DNA of 64,000 bases from the NCBI RefSeq assembly GCF_000235365.1, contig NC_016450.1, positions 1,178,001 to 1,242,000 of the forward strand. Direction: 5' to 3'. Under the pieces are notes generated by a model. It saw nothing but the letters and a program-made list of their open reading frames with translations. It was not told the origin of the DNA and did no database searches. A program made the translations under genes and the position numbers. This document shows, piece by piece, positions 18,140 to 27,879 of the stretch; the stretch's first letter is position 1; each line of letters starts with the position of its first letter. Source of the stretch: Eremothecium cymbalariae DBVPG#7215 (taxonomy: Eukaryota > Ascomycota > Saccharomycetes > Saccharomycetales > Saccharomycetaceae).

Positions 18140-19453
18140 ATGGGGGTTCTTAACCTTTGGAACACGCCACCTTCGTCGCCGTTGGAGCAGTCACGGATGA
18201 AGCAGCGTGTTGTGGGAGGGGAGGTTGGCTTGCAGACGGAGGGCAGGTGGCGGGATGGGGGGGCGAAGGAGGGTCTGATGGTGTTTCCCTCTCCAACGAC
18301 ACCTGTGAAGTGTTTTTTGGGTAGTGGCGGCAGCGAGGTGAATCGAGTGGCACCGTCAGAGGTGGTGGTGGGTGATAGGGACGACGGGGAGGGGCGCGCG
18401 GCGGTGGAGGAGGAATTTGTTAGGATTCTTCAGCGGCAAAATGCCGGGTTGGTTGCTGTTGTGTTGGGTGAGTATGGCCAGGATATGGTTGGGTATGTTG
18501 CTGGACTTCTTCGAAGTGACGTTGGGATGATGCCTTGGCAATTGGGTCTGTCTGCCATAGGGAAGGGATCTTCTTCGGTGGTGTTTAAGGTTAGCACAGG
18601 CGTAGTGGTGAAAGCAGAGGAGGGAGCAGCTGCAAGACGGTCAGAAGAGACACGGTCACTCGCTTTGAAGGTACCGTTGTCTAAGCGGAAGGCAGGCATT
18701 TTGTTCCATGAGGTGCTCATTTACTCGTACTTGTGGCAGCAGGCGCGTGGGCGATTATGCGCGAACCATGTTGTTTCCTTCCATGGGGTGACAGCGATTA
18801 CTAAAGAGCAGTATGCACGACTCCGTGCGAACGAAGTAGTGCCAGGGTTGGTGTTGGACCGGATGGATCTGACCTTGGAAAAGTTTTACCAGGAGCAGCC
18901 CATTGCAAAGCGCCAGTGGTGGAAGTTCGCTTCGGATCTTTTAGTTTCGTTGCAGTTTCTACGCCAGAGTCTTGTTATCCATGGCGATATCAAGACGGCC
19001 AATGTGCTTGTACGCGGACGTGATGCCTTCTTGGCGGACTTCACCTCTGCATCTGTGCGGGACTGTCCTTCCGGCGAGGTGCTTAATACGACGTTGGAGT
19101 ATTGCTCGCCGTTGTTGATTGAGGGTATGAAGCCCAACTATGATAGTGATTTGTACGCTACTGGTCTCTGCCTCCTTTGTCTAATTACTAAACACGAGCC
19201 CTATCGTGAGTTATCGATGCTGAAATCTCATACTAACATACCAGTGGCAAATTCGCTGCACGAAACGCAGTGGCTCATAAACGCCATCTCGAAATGCGAT
19301 CCACTCAAATACAATGTGCTTAAACAAGACCTTTATGACTTGTGGGAAGACGAGTTGCGCTTTTTGAAACGCTTCTTCCAGTCAGACAGAGAACCCTTGC
19401 TACATATTTGGATAGCAGAATCGCGCTCGCAACTCGAGAAATGTGCATCCTGA
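18140..19453 (+). CDS. ISR1: Isr1-type protein kinase
   Basis: Isr1 is a protein kinase linked in S. cerevisiae to hexosamine/UDP-GlcNAc synthesis and to staurosporine response. The 437-residue product (S. cerevisiae 443) starts with an NTPPSSP segment as in Isr1. The kinase domain begins near residue 135: glycine loop IGKGSSSVVFKV (about 139-150), lysine in SLALKVP, catalytic loop HGDIKTANV (about 281) and DFTSASV in place of DFG (about 300), then the AtypE-like LEYCSPLL. HGD and DFT replacing HRD and DFG are also seen in S. cerevisiae Isr1, so they are family traits. The first 140 codons are unusually GC-rich. It is convergent with YTH1, as YPR106W/YPR107C are. Confidence 0.92.
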   Translation: MGVLNLWNTPPSSPLEQSRMKQRVVGGEVGLQTEGRWRDGGAKEGLMVFPSPTTPVKCFLGSGGSEVNRVAPSEVVVGDRDDGEGRAAVEEEFVRILQRQNAGLVAVVLGEYGQDMVGYVAGLLRSDVGMMPWQLGLSAIGKGSSSVVFKVSTGVVVKAEEGAAARRSEETRSLALKVPLSKRKAGILFHEVLIYSYLWQQARGRLCANHVVSFHGVTAITKEQYARLRANEVVPGLVLDRMDLTLEKFYQEQPIAKRQWWKFASDLLVSLQFLRQSLVIHGDIKTANVLVRGRDAFLADFTSASVRDCPSGEVLNTTLEYCSPLLIEGMKPNYDSDLYATGLCLLCLITKHEPYRELSMLKSHTNIPVANSLHETQWLINAISKCDPLKYNVLKQDLYDLWEDELRFLKRFFQSDREPLLHIWIAESRSQLEKCAS

Positions 19454-19645
19454 ACGTTTCTGTTACGTATTTGTGAGAAGAATATATTTAACTTTTAATG
19501 TTACATGACAAAAACTAAACAACACGAAAGAAGAAAGCCCCCCAAACAATAGTTCTCTCCCTGTCTCTCTCATGGAGGGAGGACAAAAAACAAAAGAAAA
19601 CTTTAAATCCAAACTTCTTCTGCATGCATACCTGGTATCTAAAGC

Positions 19646-20275
19646 TCATATTACTAGTTCCCCATTAATAATAGCATTCAACCTCCTTTCTTTCTCCTCA
19701 TCTAATTTCTTGGTATTTATTTCGTCATCTCTCTTGATTCTTAGCTTACTCAACTCGTTCGGTACCATAAACCTGGGGTGTTCCCAATCACATTCCTTTC
19801 CTACGGGACAGAACCCTGTGACGTATTTCTGACAAATAATCTTCTTCACATGCTTCCGAGTACAGCTTGGACCTAGCGGACAGAACCCCATCTTATAATC
19901 CTCGCACTCCTGTATCTTGGAGTTGGGATCAATATGCAAATACTGGCACTCTGGACTCTGAGTGCAGTAACCATTCTTTGTGAAGAATACACATTCCGGC
20001 ATTTTTCGTAGGTTATATTCATGCAAATATTCACATTGGTCATTCTTCTTGCACAACCCCCGCAACCAATGCTTACACACTATCTTATTCTGGAAGATAG
20101 GAAGAACATGCTTATTTGGACATAGAGTACCATTAGGACATGAAGATGCCCCCTCTTTAGAATTGTAGTACTGGCAAACTGGCCGGTCAGGGTCTAAGGA
20201 AAATGAATACTCTTGGCGCAGGAAAGGAGCAAACCGAAAGGGGTAGTTAGCAGTATCAGGATGTATTACCGACAT
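19646..20275 (-). CDS. YTH1: mRNA 3'-end processing zinc-finger protein Yth1 (CPSF30)
   Basis: Yth1 is the CPSF30 subunit of the cleavage and polyadenylation factor; it helps recognise the polyadenylation signal. The 209-residue product equals the S. cerevisiae length and shows five CCCH zinc fingers in order, with spacing such as C-X5-C-X3-H in KHWLRGLCKKNDQCEYLH and ECVFFTKNGYC. It begins MSVIHPDTANYPFRFAPFL and ends NAIINGE-type, both as in yeast Yth1. The ATG at 20275 is chosen; three codons upstream the frame continues only from a GTG. Confidence 0.97.
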   Translation of the reverse strand: MSVIHPDTANYPFRFAPFLRQEYSFSLDPDRPVCQYYNSKEGASSCPNGTLCPNKHVLPIFQNKIVCKHWLRGLCKKNDQCEYLHEYNLRKMPECVFFTKNGYCTQSPECQYLHIDPNSKIQECEDYKMGFCPLGPSCTRKHVKKIICQKYVTGFCPVGKECDWEHPRFMVPNELSKLRIKRDDEINTKKLDEEKERRLNAIINGELVI

Positions 20276-20653
20276 ATTTATCACGAACAGCTCAGGTACG
20301 AGTTGCTTCGAGTAAGAACACTGATGATATGGTTAAGTGATGGGCTGATTGACCTCTTTCCGTTTTACTTACGCTCTGAAATTTAAGGCCCAAATTGAAA
20401 AAATAACGATCGTACACCGTTGTAGATGATTAACTCAGACTGCTTGCAACCTTTAAGATAAAAGCGATGTTTAACAGTGACTGTAATTATACTCTCTAGG
20501 AACCATGTAGATATCCTTCAACTCTATGTATGCATATATTGATTATTTGATAAAGTTTAAAAATTCCTGGTTTTATTTTTTTATATATATGTAATGTTAT
20601 GTTCAATTCGATAGCTAGCATGAGTCGGATTATGGATTAAATAAAATACACTC
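20276..20653. other. Intergenic region, YTH1 promoter and FUN14 terminator; synteny junction
   Basis: A 378-bp AT-rich gap without recognised elements. It is the boundary between the block that matches S. cerevisiae YGR/YPR loci and the block that matches YAL/YOL loci. Confidence 0.5.
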
Positions 20654-21265
20654 CTAAACGTTTATGGCAGCCAAGAAAAAGGTCAATAAGAATGAGACTT
20701 TAAAACTGGGTTTTTCCCATACAAGAGTATTTAGATCAACCCGTTCTCTGCCTGTATTAACGATGTATTGAGAGAGACCCTTTGTTGCACCTTTATCCAA
20801 AAGACCGCGATTTTGTAACCATTGCAAAGTGAGGAGACTAAAAACTGTGATAAAAGCTAATACATTAGAAACCTTTCCAATAATAACTCCCAATGTCAAC
20901 CCTGATATTGACCCAACACAGAGCTGTCTGTAATTTAATTTGCCGTTAAATCGCGCTCTTGTTGCTGTGGCGTGCTTTGCACTTGTTTGACTCGCGTCTT
21001 TGCGGGCTAACCCAAAATCCTGGGCGGATAGTATGAAGTCATTACGGATAACAGGTGATTTCAACTCTTGGAGTGAAAGCGCACTGCCTATGACACCTGT
21101 GTACATCATAAGTCTAGGTGTCATCTTGTTTAGATTCCTAGGGAAAGTTACCGCTGTGGTACGAATGGTATTCTGTGAAATATTTTTATAAGAGAACACT
21201 CCAAAGCGTAAGAGATCCCAATTTACTAGACGAGCCTTATCTAATGGTCTTTTGAAGAAATTCAT
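20654..21265 (-). CDS. FUN14: FUN14-family mitochondrial membrane protein
   Basis: The 203-residue product is assigned to the FUN14 family of mitochondrial outer-membrane proteins (S. cerevisiae YAL008W, 198 residues; human FUNDC1). It shows a basic N-terminal region, a hydrophobic, glycine-spaced segment (about 116-146, LCVGSISGLTLGVIIGKVSN) followed by FITVFSLLTLQWLQNRG, which is the FUN14 signature with paired glycines, and a hydrophobic C-terminus (VSFLLTFFLAAINV). Position fits: in S. cerevisiae YAL008W lies next to SPO7 (YAL009W), here separated by RTS1. The cellular role in yeasts is not settled. Confidence 0.85.
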   Translation of the reverse strand: MNFFKRPLDKARLVNWDLLRFGVFSYKNISQNTIRTTAVTFPRNLNKMTPRLMMYTGVIGSALSLQELKSPVIRNDFILSAQDFGLARKDASQTSAKHATATRARFNGKLNYRQLCVGSISGLTLGVIIGKVSNVLAFITVFSLLTLQWLQNRGLLDKGATKGLSQYIVNTGRERVDLNTLVWEKPSFKVSFLLTFFLAAINV

Positions 21266-21985
21266 GATTAGAAGATTTCAAGCCGTTTCCCTTGGTGGTT
21301 GGTTGTGGCTAGCTCTTTTATTTTAGATTGAAGGGTACATTGACATATATGTTCATGAAGTGATGAATGATCATTATTTTTTTGTTTTGAGAACCTGACT
21401 ACTGTCAAGAATCATGTCAAGTTTAACGGTCTATAATATCGAGAGCCATTTAATGACAGGGTAGTATGGGAAAGGTAGGGACAAGGGCAAATGAATGCTA
21501 TCTGGTAGAATTGCTAATCTCAACAAAAAATATATCAACTGAAGGTTTATATTATATAGCTTTTTTAATCAACTTCTCTGAGTATTTAGGTTTGTCAATG
21601 TTTAACGTTCATTTAATCTTGACTTGCCCTTTTTACTTTAGATGTGTAAATGGTATATAATTCCCAAGAGTCAAGTAATATCTTGGACTATTTTTTACGA
21701 TTCAGGATATGTATGCTAACTAACTGCATTGAACAATGAAACCACCCGAAAAATATGCCTAGTGAACAGAAGTGTCTAAGTTTTAATAAAAAAAACTGAA
21801 ATATATAAATTAAGGTACCGATATTAAAACGGAACACATTAATGTGAAGTGAGGAACTGCAGTTTAGGTAGTTTTCAAATTGGAATCACAAAAAAAAATA
21901 ATTAATGACGATTTACTGTAGTTCCATCTTTTATTTTAGTACACTGTTCATTTCAACATATATTTTGTTGAGATTATCAAATGCG
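21266..21985. other. Intergenic region, FUN14 promoter and RTS1 terminator
   Basis: A 720-bp AT-rich gap between same-strand genes with scattered A-runs. No conserved motif, RNA gene or credible reading frame is seen. Confidence 0.4.
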
Positions 21986-24084
21986 TTAATGAATTTCATT
22001 CCCTCCAATTCCAGTAAGCGAAACATTATTATCTACGCCACTGATATTTAAATTTTTAACATAATCTTGCAATTTGTTCCAGCTTTCTTCTCTTCTTTCC
22101 CGACGTCTTTGTGATTCTTTCACACTAGATAGGTATAAAGAATTACAATTTTCATATAGCACCGGGTTTGTCTCCAAGAATATTTTTAACGCCTTGAATG
22201 CCATTGCATGGATGGCACGATTCCATGATCCAGAATTAATTGCTTGTTCGACTAGCATATATGGATCCTGTGTGGGGTTCCCGTCTTCATCTGTTTGAGA
22301 TTCCAAGTCTAGTTGAGAAGTCAATTCGTATAGTGCTGGGAAGATAATCGGTAGAATTACTTCTGCGTTCTCGATGCATAAATTTAAAAAGTACTCGTTG
22401 TTCCAGTAACTTAGTACCTTTTCAGCAACTTGAAAATGTGGAGAAGATATACATTTGGCCAATTGAACGAAAAGCGGAACTTCTACCTTAATAAATTCCA
22501 GTGGTTCGATAACTTCAAAAATATCTTCGATCTCGTTTAAGAACATAATCTCTTTAGTAGAATTTATTTTTGGCCAGTAACGTAGCAAGCCCATAACAAC
22601 TTCTTCAGTCAACATTGGCTCTTTTTCTAAAAATTGAACAATACAGTATGCCAATTGAGGATGGTATAATGATAGGCAGCGAACCTTATGCAACGGTATC
22701 AAAATACGTACCAGGAACACTTTATGTTCTTCTTTTAATGGTAATGCAAAGCCGTTAATAATGGAACCCAAGATTTCTAATAGTTCTGCAATTCCATTAA
22801 AGCGCTCCGTCTCATAAACAAATTGTAAAAAGATATTATTAATTGACCGCCGGATGAAGGACCTTAAAGATAAGAATTTCCCATAAATTCTATGTAAGGT
22901 AGTTTTAAGACAGTCTCTTTCTCTAATATCCTCGCTGTCAAATAACTCCAATAGCTTTAAAATAAATTCCTGGTCAATATACTGCTTTGCAATCTGATGA
23001 TTAAAATCTGGGGATTCAACAAACCTTAGGAAGAATTCGTAAACACATTGCATATGCGGCCAGGCCAGTTCATTTACAGGTTCATCTTCATCTGGATCAT
23101 ATACGTCTCCAATCGGATTCACCGGTGGTGGAATGGGTCTGAACAAATTTATTCTGAACATATTAACGACGTGAGCATACATTTCTTCAGTGTATGTGAA
23201 TCGGTTTGTGACTATGAATTCGATTAATTCCTGTAAAGTTACCCTTTTGATCTCCTTTCCATGTATATCAAAACTTGGATCGCTAAAGTCAAACATAATA
23301 TTGCATTGATCAACCTTGGCTATAAATAATGGGATCTGCTCTTCAGGTGAGACATCATCAAATCCCGGTAACTTGTTGATTTGGGTATACCGTGAAGGCT
23401 CAAACCGCGAAGAGGAATGGCGCTGCGGGGTCTTAATCAACTCTAGATCTGTGTCTGGATTCAACTTTGTAGGCGTTGGAAGCCGCTCAAAAGAATGTGA
23501 AGACCTTGGAATATCGACTCCATTCGGTGACTGAGTAGTGTCTTGCGCTAACAAAGACTCCTTAGGTGAATGCGGTGGTGCAATGGCCGTAGAGCTACCG
23601 GGAGAAACCGCTGCGGCAATTAAGGTTGGATATGATTTGCTGGATTCTTCTTTTGCATTACCTGAAGAATCAACAGGACCCCCAGACGAACCCATAATAG
23701 AAGTTTTACCCTTAGATACTGACTGAGATGATGTACTCGACACCGAAGGCGATAATAATGCCTTCCCAGACTCTTTAGTCTTTGATTGTTTAGTGTCAGG
23801 CGAACTGTGTAACCCTGCCTTCCCTTCCTTCTTCTCAAATGACGACCTAGACCCACTATTTAAACTCGTATTAGTTGCAGGACTCGCATTGGAAGTGCTA
23901 GGCTTTTTGTTGGTCTCTTTTTCCTTCTTCTTCTGATTAGACGAGGATGATCCTGTAGTTTTCTTTATTAACTACAAAACAAAGTTCCATAGTTAGTAAC
24001 AAGTTAAAAAATTCATAACTCTCTCAAACTTCATTGATCATTAAACCACACTCAACATACCTTCTGCTTAAAACCACGCATCAT
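21986..24084 (-). CDS. RTS1: PP2A regulatory subunit B' (Rts1), spliced gene
   Basis: Rts1 is the B' (B56) regulatory subunit of protein phosphatase 2A, acting at centromeres, bud neck and in cell-size control. Exon 1 (24061-24084) encodes MMRGFKQK; an 89-nt intron (23972-24060) follows; exon 2 (21986-23971) begins [11 protein letters not shown]. Joined, this reads as the S. cerevisiae N-terminus (MMRGFKQRLIKKTTG...). The product is 669 residues. After a Ser/Lys-rich tail come the [20 protein letters not shown] block and the B56 HEAT-like domain (about residues 210-610), almost identical to S. cerevisiae. An unspliced reading would start at the internal Met at 23743 and lose 84 residues. The partner scaffold TPD3 is at 50250. 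A Reb1 site lies 127 bp upstream. Confidence 0.97.
23972..24060 (-). other. RTS1: Spliceosomal intron of RTS1
   Basis: The 89-nt intron has the perfect 5' site GTATGT (24055-24060 on the minus strand), a perfect branch site TACTAAC (23992-23998) and 3' end TTTTGTAG. It interrupts the gene in phase 0 after codon 8. As far as I know S. cerevisiae RTS1 has no intron. Confidence 0.95.
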
Positions 24085-25319
24085 TTTGGACTCAACTGGT
24101 TTATATCCTTGTTTCTTCGATAACTGCCTCACGTTTCGCTTTTAATCGCTTACTCTTATTTTGTGTTGACCTTTGGTGTAGTCGGGAGTTTGTTTAAAAG
24201 GGATGAAGGGCGGGTAATATTGCTACAAAGTAAGTGGTGTGGTGATGGAAACTTTAGTTCAAGACTTGTGGAAGTATGTTTTGCGATGCTGAATGTGCGT
24301 AGCTGTGCTTAAGTGTTATTTCAGTAGTCCCAAACCGAGCCTAGTGCTGTAATACATTCTGTTTATGTGCGTTGTAGTAATTCTGTTACTAGAGATGCCC
24401 CTGTCCTGATAACGAATGACTTATGTAGGAAACCAAAAGTCACATTCTCTGTGTGGATATATACATGTATGAAAATAGACATCGTGATGTGGTCAATTAG
24501 ATAATCTTGGAATCAATAGAAGTTTAGGTCTGTGTAACGGTTAAGTGTGGATTGCAGGATATTATTCTGGGGGATCAATGAATCTCAGTATAGGCACACT
24601 TCTATCTTGTATGCAAGAAGCGGGCACATGCAAAATACGGCGGCTACTTAGATATGCATGAAAGTTTAGCACCAAAATGGTCTTAATATATCAAAAAGAC
24701 AATTAAGTATGTCTACATCTAACAACAGGTTCATAAGATGCGAGCTGCAAGCCCTAAGCAACTGAGTGAGTTTTGTACAGCCTTGTTGGTGAGTGAAAAA
24801 TGTCAAGATTCGAGAAAAAGGCGAAAAATTTTAGCTTCACGCACATGTTTTAGACACCTCACCTATATATATATATATATATACATATGTATGTATATAT
24901 GCTGGAAGGGGACCGATTGGGTTCTTCTTTTGAAGACTTCTTGGGGGGAATGTTCTTTTTTACAATGAGTTTTGTCCAGGATATGTTTTAGTAGTACAGA
25001 TGTATTATGGGAGAAAGAATATTAAAGCATTCTTTTTCCATTATTGGTCGAAGTTTAAAATGAGTTCATAAGTGATGAAACATAGCCGATTTGCATTTCA
25101 CCGACTCTTAACAGGATGAGTGAAAACATACCTATATTCAGAACCGTTACACTGATTATTTGTTTGTTTTTTACTTCAGATCAATAGTGAGAAAATGGGT
25201 GCGTTTTAATGAGTAGTAGTAATGTGTGAGTTATCTTTGGAAGTAGTATTCATTTATATTCACCTATTTGTGTCATGTAAGAATTTGAATGCTTTCAAAT
25301 ATTAGCGGAATTATGTATG
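24085..25319. other. Long intergenic region, RTS1 promoter and SPO7 terminator
   Basis: This 1235-bp gap between same-strand genes holds a Reb1 site (24211) and a (TA)n run at about 24862-24883. I read it for tRNA A/B boxes, centromere elements and LTR ends and found none. The only reading frame of note (24738-24968) runs through the (TA)n repeat and looks spurious. Confidence 0.5.
24211..24217 (+). promoter_or_regulatory. Reb1 site CGGGTAA upstream of RTS1
   Basis: A perfect core of the general regulatory factor Reb1 lies 127 bp upstream of the RTS1 ATG, where such sites commonly set the nucleosome-free region. Confidence 0.6.
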
Positions 25320-26153
25320 TTAGTCTCTTTTTGGGCTTATTTGGTTGACTAGTTTTCTCCTTCTTGCTCCTTCTCTTGCCCAGAACTCGTCTCTATATAT
25401 TTCCCAACCTTCCCTAATTTCCGCACTAAAAGCCCTGGGATATAAAACTAGTTTAACGTCAACAGCACCAATTCGAGGCTGTGATCTTATAGCCACTGAA
25501 CGCCAGAGTTGGTATATCCACGTGGTTTCAAGGTAAGAAATTGGTAGTATGATTCTTAGTATGCGCATGCTGGTCCACGCAACTTTTCGGCTGATGTACC
25601 GTACAATGTCTGCTATCATGTCACTCACGGAGCTTTTCACCTTGACTAACTTAACATTGAATTGTCTTATGCCCTTGTTTGTGTTTGTGAAGAACTTCCT
25701 AGGGATCACAATAGTTCTTCTGTATTCACCGCTTAGGTGGAACAATATGACAGTAATCATTATGAACATGAACAAGAACTGCAGCATCATCCTATACAAT
25801 CCTTGTACGCTCTCCTGAGAGAAGTATAGCTCATAAAATGCAAACCCAGCTACACCCATCAGACTCGAAAGAAACAGCGTGAATTGCCATTTTAACAGTT
25901 TCTGTTCCTTCGCTTGCCTTCTTAAATCGTCTTCCAATATTAATAGGTTCCTAAATATTTTTGAAGCTGGGGAAATATCTGTCGTACTTTTGAGGTTCTT
26001 GCTGGAAGCCCTGCTGCTTGATCGCCTCCTCCTCCTGAGACTACCATTTCCTGGCGTCACTCGGTTCAATTTCTTTATGCCCATGGAAAACAAATCATGT
26101 TGTTCTACCGTGGCAATACTATTCTCGTCCTTTATTAATAAATCATCTGACAT
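25320..26153 (-). CDS. SPO7: Nem1-Spo7 phosphatase regulatory subunit Spo7
   Basis: Spo7 is the membrane-bound regulatory subunit of the Nem1 phosphatase, which dephosphorylates the lipin Pah1 at the nuclear envelope/ER and so controls phospholipid versus triacylglycerol synthesis. The 277-residue product (S. cerevisiae 259) has a basic, Arg/Ser-rich N-terminus, the conserved SKIFRNLLILEDDLRRQ motif (about 62-80), two hydrophobic segments (about 88-110 and 117-140), then GEYRRTIVIPRKFFTNTNKGIRQFNVKLVKV, and a C-terminal domain with WEIYRDEFWAREGARRRK, all family hallmarks. It is divergent from MDM10, as YAL009W and YAL010C are neighbours in S. cerevisiae. Confidence 0.95.
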   Translation of the reverse strand: MSDDLLIKDENSIATVEQHDLFSMGIKKLNRVTPGNGSLRRRRRSSSRASSKNLKSTTDISPASKIFRNLLILEDDLRRQAKEQKLLKWQFTLFLSSLMGVAGFAFYELYFSQESVQGLYRMMLQFLFMFIMITVILFHLSGEYRRTIVIPRKFFTNTNKGIRQFNVKLVKVKSSVSDMIADIVRYISRKVAWTSMRILRIILPISYLETTWIYQLWRSVAIRSQPRIGAVDVKLVLYPRAFSAEIREGWEIYRDEFWAREGARRRKLVNQISPKRD

Positions 26154-26447
26154 ACTTACTTCACTTTGGAACTAATCCCTATGTCCTAACAAACTTCGAA
26201 TATCAAAATTGTCTTTTATAGCTCCAAGCAAAATTGATAAACTAGGATTGCGAATGCTTCTTACCACTATTCTATGTTATCACTAGCTTACCGCAACACT
26301 GTACGATCAGTGCTGAACGTTTTCGTTAAGTTTAATAGAACAGGTTTATTGTCGCGCGGCTTAAATTTTGGCAATCCACATAACATTCAAATACGCCTAT
26401 CCCCACCAATAAGTAACCAGGAAAGTTGCTCACAGCCTTAGAAAGCT

Positions 26448-27857
26448 ATGATTGAGTATATGGAATATATTCTTCGACAATATGAAAAGTCTACCAACTG
26501 GAATCGGCATAACAGTTATGAAAATATAACGGCAACCAGTGACAATCTACTACAGTTTGAGATTCCAGATTCAATTAACCTACAGGTATCAAATAAGTCG
26601 ACTCCATACACCTTCAATACGTTTGAACTTTCGAATCACAAAGTAATCAATGGTTCTTTATCCTATTTGTACACTGACTGTGCTGATATGGATAACTTTG
26701 TACAGACGTCTATGAATGTGCCGCTACAAACAACCGTTAATACATATCAATACATCAAACCCTATTATTATTACCACAATGGAAGTAATAATAATATTTT
26801 TAATCACAGAGATTTTGCTTCCAAAACGCTGATATACGGACGCATGTATTATCCAGGCTCAATCCTTGAAGCGATGTATTGTAAGAGGTTGTCACCGTTT
26901 TCTCAGATTGTGATAAAAGGGTTGTCTTCTGTAAACCAACGTAATATTTTGACATTATACTGGCAACAAGATAAAGGCTCTACTTGCCAGGAAGTAATAT
27001 TCTCCACCAGTGAAGCACTTTTAGGCTACCGTATGTTGCATAATTTTGCTCACCATGGTTCGAAATTGAGCACGACATTATATAATAATTCCAATTTGTC
27101 CCTTGGTTCTGAATTTTGGTTAGGTATAGGAAACATGCTACCTGGATGCTCTACAACTTTAAGGTATTTTACCCATGTAACAAATACTGGTAAGCCTATA
27201 ACTTTGACTCTGTCGTTGAATCCTCTGTTTGGTCATATTTCCTCTTCGTATTCTGTTAAGCCATCGCCTGGTACAACGTTTTGTTCCAAATATGAGTTTA
27301 ACATTTATTCAATTGAATCAAAACTATCCCTTGGTTGTGAATTTTGGAGGTCCATTTCCATGAAGAAAGAGGATATGGGGCCTTCAATTGAATCTGTGGA
27401 CAGGAAAGATTTAGACTACCTAAATTTTGGTGTGGAAAACTTGCCAACCCTAGACAAGATGAAAGAATTTAGAAATCTGAAGGTCGATAATCCAATGTAC
27501 TATCATCCACTGTTGGCTAATAATTCCAATGATTTAATTAATAATGTGAATTCAACTTTTTCATCATCTCTACAGAAAATAACCAGGGAAAAGTCAGTAA
27601 TAGAAAAGTTTGTAAATTTAGTTAACTCAACAGAATTCACCAGTGTGCTGAAAATGAGTACTAGTTTAAGTGATAAAAATCTGCGATTGCTATGGGAAGG
27701 GAGATATAAGGGGTTCTTGATCTCAGCTGGAGCTGAATTATCGACAGTACCCTTAGATGCTCCTAAGACATTAAATGAAGAGGGCTCAACAACCATTGGT
27801 AGACCGGTTTGGTTACGGCCAGCAAAGTTTGGTATTCAATTGAAATACTCTACATAG
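26448..27857 (+). CDS. MDM10: Mitochondrial outer-membrane beta-barrel Mdm10 (ERMES/SAM)
   Basis: Mdm10 is a 19-strand beta-barrel of the outer mitochondrial membrane. It anchors the ER-mitochondria encounter structure and also joins the SAM complex to aid TOM assembly. The 469-residue product (S. cerevisiae 493) aligns from the first residue: MIEYMEYILRQYEKSTNW against MLPYMDQVLRAFYQSTHW. It keeps NSYENITATS, the YGRMYYPGS motif, LYNNSNLSLGSEFWLG, SPGCSTTLRY-like text, NPLFGHISSSYS and the C-terminal beta-signal ending KFGIQLKYST. Loops are shorter than in S. cerevisiae. Confidence 0.97.
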   Translation: MIEYMEYILRQYEKSTNWNRHNSYENITATSDNLLQFEIPDSINLQVSNKSTPYTFNTFELSNHKVINGSLSYLYTDCADMDNFVQTSMNVPLQTTVNTYQYIKPYYYYHNGSNNNIFNHRDFASKTLIYGRMYYPGSILEAMYCKRLSPFSQIVIKGLSSVNQRNILTLYWQQDKGSTCQEVIFSTSEALLGYRMLHNFAHHGSKLSTTLYNNSNLSLGSEFWLGIGNMLPGCSTTLRYFTHVTNTGKPITLTLSLNPLFGHISSSYSVKPSPGTTFCSKYEFNIYSIESKLSLGCEFWRSISMKKEDMGPSIESVDRKDLDYLNFGVENLPTLDKMKEFRNLKVDNPMYYHPLLANNSNDLINNVNSTFSSSLQKITREKSVIEKFVNLVNSTEFTSVLKMSTSLSDKNLRLLWEGRYKGFLISAGAELSTVPLDAPKTLNEEGSTTIGRPVWLRPAKFGIQLKYST

Positions 27858-27879
27858 ATACACAGAAGGCAGATTATTC

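Noticed and set aside
24738..24968. 76-codon plus-strand frame upstream of RTS1
   Set aside because: A third of it is translation of a (TA)n repeat; no homology or regulatory context supports a gene.
24085..25319. Possible centromere, tRNA or LTR in the longest gene-poor gap of the central region
   Set aside because: I found no RTCACRTG plus AT-rich plus CCGAA-type element in order, no tRNA A/B boxes, and no TG...CA long terminal repeat. The same search over other gaps was negative.
25521..25530. CACGTG within SPO7 coding sequence
   Set aside because: It lies in coding DNA far from any start, so it was not counted as a regulatory site.
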